Program-made: the position numbers and the translations under genes
Notes under the pieces: generated by a model
The model's input: only the letters and a program-made list of their open reading frames with translations
Database searches by the model: none
What the model was told of the DNA's origin: nothing
Shown: positions 58,225 through 64,000 of the stretch, piece by piece
Layout of the letters: every line of letters begins with the position of its first letter
Numbering within the stretch: position 1 is the stretch's first letter
From: a virus
Reading direction: 5' to 3' (one strand)
IMG/VR virus record: IMGVR_UViG_3300020214_000005
Coordinates: 1-64,000 of that record
Length of the DNA: 64,000 nucleotides

Positions 58225-59559
58225 TCAGGCTGGTGCGCTGTTGAAGGTAACCTTCACGAAGGCTTCCGGCCTCTTGACCGCCAGCGCCAGGCGCTGCTCG
58301 GCCAGGATGACGATCGCGTTGCGGACGAAGAAGTCCGAGTGCTGTTCGCTGACTCGGATGCTTGCCTGCTCGCGGTCGTATAGCTGGGCGCCGGTTCCGA
58401 ACGCACCGACGAGGGCGGTGCCCTCGGCGATTGCCGGTGACTCGACAACCGAGGTCCTCCACAGCCTCGGCTGACCGCCGAGAGCCACGGAAACCGCGAC
58501 TAGGTACTGACCGTTGTCATCTTTCGAGAGTTCGATCTTCTCCCAGTCGCTCGGGTGCATGACCACGCCGGTCGGCTCGTAGTAGGCAAGGAACGACAGG
58601 GTCAGGGCGCGACGAATCGCGTCTCCCCTATTGTCCCCGGTCTGACCAGACGACCAGTTGTAGGTCTGGATTCCCGCCGTCTGAAGGACGCCCCTCAGGT
58701 TCTCGCCCGACCCGCTGCCGTTGAGGATTTGCGAGTCCTCAAGGAGACGCAAACCGTACATGAGCTCGTTGTCGATGATGCTGCGGAGCTGCGGTTCGTC
58801 GGCCAGCACGTTGCGGTGCGCGGCTTCCCAGTGGGCAAGCGTGCGGACCGAAGCGGCTTCGGCGACGAACTGGAGGCTCGACTGCGGCTTGGCAGCGAAC
58901 ACGTCCGGGTTCGGAGTCGTGTCTCGCTGTGCCACCGCAGCAGCGGCGTTTGTTGCCGTCGTTCCCGGCGTTGTGTAGCCGAGGTGACGGAAGTACTCGA
59001 TCACGGCCGCAGTGGTCGTGCGCGACGGGAACAGGTCCCTGACGCGCTTCGTCCTCGTCGGCTGGGTGACCATCGGGTCGCGCTGCACGGTTCCGAAGTT
59101 CGCCGTCGCACCGTTGGCAAGGTTGCCCGTCGGCATCGCCGAGAACACGTCCTTGACACCGTACTCGGTGAGCGAACCGGTGTACTGCCATGGTGAGGCC
59201 ATGTTGGCACCGTTGCGTCCCCCGTTGAGGGCCTTGAACTCCGGTGAGTCGACGAACTGTTGTCCGATCGACCTCGGGGCTTGCTGAACTGGTGCGATGA
59301 CCGCTGCTTGGGCGGCTATCGATGCATCGGCCGGGGATGAACCCCAGTCCTTCACCTGGTTGAGCGACTCGAGACCCTCAATGAGTCCCTTGATCTCGCG
59401 GATGTCGGACATGTTCTTGTCGAAGGCCGACTTCTGCTCGGTCGTAACGACGACCGTTCCGTTGTCAACGCGGAATGAGTCCGCGATCTCTTTGTTTTGC
59501 TGCATCTTTTCGCGGAGTGCTGACTGCAACTCGCGGAGCCTGCTCGTGTCTTCCGACAT
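58225..59559 (-). CDS. HK97-type major capsid protein
   Basis: A 444-residue protein. The N-terminal ~100 residues are a coiled-coil scaffold (delta) domain (REKMQQNKEIADSF, IREIKGLIEGLESL), followed by an HK97-like core with LTEYGVKDVFSAMPTG, AAVIEYFRHLGYTTPG, DEPQLRSIIDNELM and GVVMHPSDWEKIEL. It builds the capsid shell. AGGAGG before ATG 59559. The delta domain is normally cut off by a prohead protease, which is not seen in the window. Confidence 0.9.
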   Translation of the reverse strand: MSEDTSRLRELQSALREKMQQNKEIADSFRVDNGTVVVTTEQKSAFDKNMSDIREIKGLIEGLESLNQVKDWGSSPADASIAAQAAVIAPVQQAPRSIGQQFVDSPEFKALNGGRNGANMASPWQYTGSLTEYGVKDVFSAMPTGNLANGATANFGTVQRDPMVTQPTRTKRVRDLFPSRTTTAAVIEYFRHLGYTTPGTTATNAAAAVAQRDTTPNPDVFAAKPQSSLQFVAEAASVRTLAHWEAAHRNVLADEPQLRSIIDNELMYGLRLLEDSQILNGSGSGENLRGVLQTAGIQTYNWSSGQTGDNRGDAIRRALTLSFLAYYEPTGVVMHPSDWEKIELSKDDNGQYLVAVSVALGGQPRLWRTSVVESPAIAEGTALVGAFGTGAQLYDREQASIRVSEQHSDFFVRNAIVILAEQRLALAVKRPEAFVKVTFNSAPA

Positions 59560-59684
59560 GATTTTGCCTCCTGGGCATTATTGTTGTTGCTGTTCTACTA
59601 GACAGCGCTAGGTGAGCACCCGCTGCTTGCGTCTGGATTCAAAGTTAGCAGAATACTAAACGCCGTAGTGTAAGTAGCGTATTT

Positions 59685-59891
59685 TTATGTGGCTATGTCT
59701 ATGCCGTAACCGTGGCTACGCATGTCTGCGTAGATGTCCTTCAATTTGTCAAGCATTTTGCGATTTTCTGGGGTGTCGGCAAGTCCGTAATGGGACAGGG
59801 GTTGGTCCAGACACGCCGCGAGTTGCAGCGCCTCAAAGGCGTTCAGGCCTGCGCCGGCCCTCGGTCGATCGGAAATCCTGTCGTCGCTCAT
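59685..59891 (-). CDS. small hypothetical protein before the capsid gene
   Basis: A 68-residue helical product with LNAFEALQLAACLDQPLSHY and MLDKLKDIYADMRSHGYG. It lies between the polyprotein and the capsid gene, so possibly a virion assembly factor. Confidence 0.6.
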   Translation of the reverse strand: MSDDRISDRPRAGAGLNAFEALQLAACLDQPLSHYGLADTPENRKMLDKLKDIYADMRSHGYGIDIAT

Positions 59892-59893
59892 CC

Positions 59894-62800
59894 CTACCTC
59901 CCAGAGAACGGAATAGTTATCGTTTGCGTCTTGCGCACCTCAATTTTACTGCCATCGGGGGCTGTCCTGTCCTTGTACAAGTATCTTAACAGGTAGGGGT
60001 GCTTTATCTGGAGGATCTGCGGCGCACCCAGCTGCCCGAGGAGCATCTGTCCGACGAGGAGGGGTTTCGTCGGGTCCTTCTCCGAGTCCCAGATGTACAA
60101 CTCGTCGAACAATTGCCTCTCAATGATGATGGGAAGTATCTGCTGGAGGTTCCACTGGATCTGTTCAACTATCCCTTCCGGCACGTGACGCCCGAACTGA
60201 TCTTCCCTGTTCAGCACCCTTTTTTGGATGACTGGCAACGGTGCGAAGAAGTAGTGGCCGACGATGTTGTATCCCTTCTTGCGCCAGTCAACCAGGTCCT
60301 GGAACCCGTCGTTGAACTGTCCGCTGGTGTCGTACACGAGGTCAAGCCCCTCCTCCGTGGCGGCCCTCGCCATCACGGCTGCCACCTGCCGCGACTCTCG
60401 GTGCACCAGGCCGGACGCGCTCTCCAGCCTGCGCGCGTACCAGAGCCTCGTCTCGGGCATCATTATTTTTGCGTCGTCCGGATCCGCCACGATGGCGCTG
60501 TCGTAGTTCGGTATGCCCGCCAAACCCATGTTCCTCGCCGTGGACTTCCCGGTCCCTGATCCTCCCCCGAGTATGTAGGCGGTCGGTCTCTGCTGGTCGT
60601 TGGGAATGTCGCCCCTCCTCGCCCGCTCGAGACTCAACTCCACGTACGGCCTCCATAACTGCTCCACCCGGTCCTTGTCGCCCCAGGCCGCAAACAGGTC
60701 GTCCCCGCCCCTCGAGGTGCCCACCCTGTAGAACCCTGCGGTGTCGCTGCCCTTTTCGAGGTGACTCGGCGGCATCTTGCTTTGCACCGACAGGAGACCG
60801 AGCTCGCGTGGCAGCGAATCATCTATGGGTTTGTCCGACATGCCCGCCTCGGCGCCCGGTCCGAATCTCCAGGTGGATGCGGCGACCCTGTTGCCCCACG
60901 GCATCAACGGGTGGGGCATCTTGTTCGATCCAAGGAACAGCTTCCTCCCCGTGGCCCTGCGGATGTCGTTTATCTGGGCGATCATCTTCTGGTTCCTCAC
61001 CCTCGCCGCCCGCGCAAGCATCCCGAGTCTTCTGTTGATCGACAGACTCAGGTCGCCGTACGGATCCGACGACGGATCGTTCTGCAGGTTTGCGACCGCC
61101 CTTCGTATCCACTCGGCATGGCCGAAGGCGAGCCTGTGCTGGCCCGCGGCTATCTCGGAGAGAGGAACCCAGCGAGCTCCCGACGCATCCGAGGCGGCGA
61201 CGAGTTGCGTGTCCCAGGGGACGACGAACATTCCGGCGCCGACCCTCACCCCGTTGACGAACCTCGGGTCCCAGTCTGGGGCTTCCATGGCGCCGAGGTA
61301 ATCCGCCTGCAGGGCGTTCTCAAGGGAAACCCCCACCTCTTCGAAGGTCTCGCGGGTCGCGGTCGTCATGAGGTCCTCGCCATCGTCCTTCAATCCGCCG
61401 ACGAGCGCCAAGGCATTCCTGTACGGGCCGCTCTTGCGCGTGATCATCGCTATCTCCGCCGTGCGAAGATCCAAGTCCCTCATCCTTATCATCACGGAGT
61501 CGGCCCCCTCGACGTAGATCGCGTCCTTGTTGAAGGACCAATTGCTGGTGCTCCAGTTGATGTCGTCTTCGGTGTAGTCAAGGTTGTGAAAGATGTTGAA
61601 CGGCGATCCCATGGATATGTTGTCGGCGACCTTTCGCAGTTCCGATTCGCTCATATCGACGTCCCCGTAGACCCCCTCGAAGTAACGCCTCTGATCGACT
61701 TCTTCGGAGCGAGCGAAGTTCCCGACGATGGGCTCGATCATGTCGGCGAAGTTCCTCGCCATCCCCGCCTCGGCGTCGTCGGTCTCGTCCGGCATGTGCT
61801 CGTCGTTGTCGAAGTACAGGCGCATGCTTGACTTCAGTTTCGTGAGTCGCGTTTGTTCCGAGTTGTCGGTCACCATCGCGTCCGCCCTGTCCATGGCGTG
61901 CCTTATCGCCCCCAGGAGGTCCGCCGGTTCCTGGCCGTTGTCACCGAAAATGAGACGAGAGTTCGTTGGGCGCACGGCGTCCGCCGAGAACGGGGATTCC
62001 CCTCCCCTGAAGTCCACGGGGGAGATTTCATTGCTCGCCGCCATCAGTGAGTAGATGTCCATTAGGCGCTCGACCTCGTCGACCAGCTCCCCGTCGGTGG
62101 CCGTCCCCACGGCGACCGATATGCGTCGGTCCGAGTTAAACCACATCCCGTTCGCGAGGAGTTTGTTTCGCTTGAGGTCGTCACTTCTGTCCGTAGAGTT
62201 TGTTCTGGCGCGACTTGGCGACATTCCCGCCTCCGGACTCAACGGCATTCCGCTCAAAACCCTTGCCGTAGCAATTGTCGCCTCGATGACGTCCGGGCTT
62301 ATGTTCTTTGATCGAAGCGCCTGTTTCACGCCGTCGTCGTTTTCGTTGCCCCTGAGCCTGTCGTTGAGAATCGCCAGGATCAGGTCGCCGAGGTCAATGA
62401 ATTCGTTGCCTCTTTGCGAGGAGGCCTTGAGTGCGCCGATCAGCGCCCGGTGTGCGGCCTTCGTCCATTTGGTGGGTTTCGGGGAGGGACCGTCCTTCGG
62501 GGTGGTCACGCCTTGGAGGGCGTTGATCATGTTCTCTACCGAGATGTTCAGTCTTCTCAGGGCCGTCAAGTACGTACCAGTTTCGGGGTGGGTCATCACA
62601 TATCTCCAGGCCCCCAACAGGAGGTGTCCTGCGTTTACATCGGGCGACCCCGACTTCGCCGCGTCCTCGTAGGCTTCCACGATTGAGAAAACTGTGTCGT
62701 TGGTGAACCGGGCCATCACCATTCTGGTCAGTGCGGACATGCCCGCCTCCGCGCCGGTTCCTCTGTCGCCTCTGTCGTAGGTCAGCTCGGGGAATCCGTT

Positions 62801-64000
62801 GGCGTCCAGCCATTCGTTGAAGGTTAAGAGCTTCGCGAATCTCTCGTCGTCGCTTAGCAGCGAGTCCTTGATCGGGTCTATCATCTCCCTCTTGTACCTC
62901 GGCAGCAAAATCCTCCGTTTGCGCGCCCGCTCGGTCGCAAGTATGAAGGGCTCCATCTCCCTGACGGCCTCGCCGAGCGTCTTGACCGACCCGTAGATGC
63001 CGCTCCGTATGTGCTGCTCGAAAAGGGTGCCCAAAGTATCCTGGGCCTCGGCGTAGTACCTGTTGTACCGGGTTAGGAATTCGCTCTGCTCGGGGGTGAG
63101 CTGACGAACATCGTCGGCGCCGTCGGCACCCGTGTGCCGTGCGATAATTCCCAAGAAAGTGACCCAACCGTCCTGGTCGTCGTGAATCTTTTCTACGACA
63201 GTCTGGCCGAATTCCAAATCACCGAACAGGGAATGGACGTGCGCGCGGGCGACCTCCTCCGCCAGCTTAAGGTGCGTCTCGTCGTTGATGGATCCGCTCT
63301 CTCGCAGGGTGTTCAGGAGTTGCTCTATGACATACATTTGTGTCTGGAAATCGGTCTGTCGCATCCCAATCCCAACCCTCATAGTGTCCAAGCCATTCTT
63401 GAACGCGGCGACCTGCCTGTATCCGATTTCCATGTTGGATCGGTGGGTCTGCAGGATGCCCTTGATCAGCGGTATCATGAAATTGTTTCTAAAATCGTTA
63501 GACTCAGGCCCGTCGGGTCTGCTCAGGATTGTGTGGGCCAAAGTCAGGTGCGGTTTTCCCCCGAACATTGTGATCACTTCGAGCGGTGACGTGATAAACA
63601 TTTCTTTCATCGCATTGATTGACTCCGAGAAACTCTTGCCCGTGACGGGGTAGATGTCGTCCATTCGGTCCAGGTCCAGCCACGGGAAGATATTCTTCAG
63701 CTGACGAAGGACGGCGTCTTTCGTCACCGTTCCCGCTGGGATCCCTTTGATGATGGGCCCGATCCACTCGTCGAAGCGGTCCAGTTCGGCGACTGGGTAG
63801 CCCATTCCCAGAAGCCGTCCAAAAGCCCTTTTGAGCAACTGGCTCGGTTTCTCCTCGACGAGCGCGGCATCCTCGAAGGCAATCATCGACGAAACGTAGT
63901 CCGCGAACTCCTCGGGGTGCATCTCCAGTATCTGATCGTCCCCGAGTTCACCGTAGGCGGATGCGGTCTCCCACCAGTACTTCCCCGGGGTCTCGTCTAT
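59894..64000 (-). CDS. polyprotein: Clp-N, Nudix and Zeta-like kinase modules (partial)
   Basis: At least 1342 residues from the ATG at 63922, but the frame stays open to the window edge (...KYWWETASAYGELGDDQILE), so the true start is beyond 64000. Numbered from 63922, an xEAGM motif recurs at E392, E564, E718 and E1025. Between them lie a double Clp N-terminal domain (393-564, HLLLGAWRYV and DLILAILNDR), an unassigned 154-residue part, a Nudix domain (GLKDDGEDLMTTATRETFEE) and a Zeta-toxin-like kinase (AYILGGGSGTGKST, NYDSAIVADPDD, VYDTSGQF). Probably packaged and cut during capsid maturation (inference). Confidence 0.75.
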   Translation of the reverse strand: MDETPGKYWWETASAYGELGDDQILEMHPEEFADYVSSMIAFEDAALVEEKPSQLLKRAFGRLLGMGYPVAELDRFDEWIGPIIKGIPAGTVTKDAVLRQLKNIFPWLDLDRMDDIYPVTGKSFSESINAMKEMFITSPLEVITMFGGKPHLTLAHTILSRPDGPESNDFRNNFMIPLIKGILQTHRSNMEIGYRQVAAFKNGLDTMRVGIGMRQTDFQTQMYVIEQLLNTLRESGSINDETHLKLAEEVARAHVHSLFGDLEFGQTVVEKIHDDQDGWVTFLGIIARHTGADGADDVRQLTPEQSEFLTRYNRYYAEAQDTLGTLFEQHIRSGIYGSVKTLGEAVREMEPFILATERARKRRILLPRYKREMIDPIKDSLLSDDERFAKLLTFNEWLDANGFPELTYDRGDRGTGAEAGMSALTRMVMARFTNDTVFSIVEAYEDAAKSGSPDVNAGHLLLGAWRYVMTHPETGTYLTALRRLNISVENMINALQGVTTPKDGPSPKPTKWTKAAHRALIGALKASSQRGNEFIDLGDLILAILNDRLRGNENDDGVKQALRSKNISPDVIEATIATARVLSGMPLSPEAGMSPSRARTNSTDRSDDLKRNKLLANGMWFNSDRRISVAVGTATDGELVDEVERLMDIYSLMAASNEISPVDFRGGESPFSADAVRPTNSRLIFGDNGQEPADLLGAIRHAMDRADAMVTDNSEQTRLTKLKSSMRLYFDNDEHMPDETDDAEAGMARNFADMIEPIVGNFARSEEVDQRRYFEGVYGDVDMSESELRKVADNISMGSPFNIFHNLDYTEDDINWSTSNWSFNKDAIYVEGADSVMIRMRDLDLRTAEIAMITRKSGPYRNALALVGGLKDDGEDLMTTATRETFEEVGVSLENALQADYLGAMEAPDWDPRFVNGVRVGAGMFVVPWDTQLVAASDASGARWVPLSEIAAGQHRLAFGHAEWIRRAVANLQNDPSSDPYGDLSLSINRRLGMLARAARVRNQKMIAQINDIRRATGRKLFLGSNKMPHPLMPWGNRVAASTWRFGPGAEAGMSDKPIDDSLPRELGLLSVQSKMPPSHLEKGSDTAGFYRVGTSRGGDDLFAAWGDKDRVEQLWRPYVELSLERARRGDIPNDQQRPTAYILGGGSGTGKSTARNMGLAGIPNYDSAIVADPDDAKIMMPETRLWYARRLESASGLVHRESRQVAAVMARAATEEGLDLVYDTSGQFNDGFQDLVDWRKKGYNIVGHYFFAPLPVIQKRVLNREDQFGRHVPEGIVEQIQWNLQQILPIIIERQLFDELYIWDSEKDPTKPLLVGQMLLGQLGAPQILQIKHPYLLRYLYKDRTAPDGSKIEVRKTQTITIPFSGR

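Overview
The window looks like part of a large, high-GC actinobacterial phage genome, or a phage-like element. The evidence is three WhiB-type iron-sulfur proteins, an HK97-type major capsid protein, a GH25 lysozyme, a DUF932 protein, a primase-helicase, SSB, a SMARCAL1-like helicase, two tRNAs and a tmRNA. There are many short overlapping genes (ATGA, GTGA and TGATG junctions) and many promoters placed so close to the start codon that the mRNA would be leaderless, a common actinobacterial habit. No integrase and no CRISPR array were seen.

Layout. 1-4182: extreme low-complexity DNA almost without A on the + strand (one run of 580 bases has none), punctuated by a CACGGGTGGCAC element and containing one credible small gene. 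4183-17439: replication and accessory genes, including the primase-helicase, WhiB, DUF932, a ParB-like nuclease-fold protein, a SLOG-fold protein, a lysozyme with a possible holin, and a structural protein. 17440-30910: about 13 kb with no credible gene, purine-rich and full of repeated hairpins whose stems change on both sides while loops stay fixed. I read this as one or more giant structured RNAs on the + strand, with an intrinsic terminator near its right end. 30957-43945: many small genes under a shared promoter family (TTGCAA-N17-TAGCGT), often with an upstream GTGTGA-N6-TCACAC palindrome, and separated by a composite repeated intergenic element (boxes A, B and C). 43944-44134: an iteron-like array next to two ribbon-helix-helix genes. 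44287-55884: WhiB, an HslV/proteasome-like hydrolase, a metallophosphoesterase, regulators, tRNA-Arg, thioredoxin, a third WhiB, the helicase, tmRNA, methionine aminopeptidase, SSB, a cytosine methyltransferase and a DUF1599-like protein. 55881-64000: an SNase-like nuclease and virion genes on the minus strand, ending in a large polyprotein cut by the right edge.

How the parts may work together. WhiB proteins, the XRE and winged-helix regulators and the palindrome/promoter set suggest layered control of the small-gene region. Primase-helicase, SSB, the SMARCAL1-like helicase, possible helicase-loader genes and the iteron-like array suggest self-directed replication. tRNA-Arg(CCU), tmRNA, methionine aminopeptidase and the HslV-like hydrolase suggest takeover or support of host translation and protein turnover. 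The polyprotein carries a double Clp-N domain, a Nudix domain and a Zeta-toxin-like kinase, separated by repeated EAGM sites that may be cut by a prohead protease. It is a candidate package of ejected effectors.

The strongest leads for something undescribed are (1) the 13 kb structured non-coding array and its relatives in intergenic regions, (2) the EAGM polyprotein, (3) an 18-residue hydrophobic microprotein in three copies, and (4) the A-free low-complexity DNA. All calls were made by reading the sequence; no database search or folding program was run.
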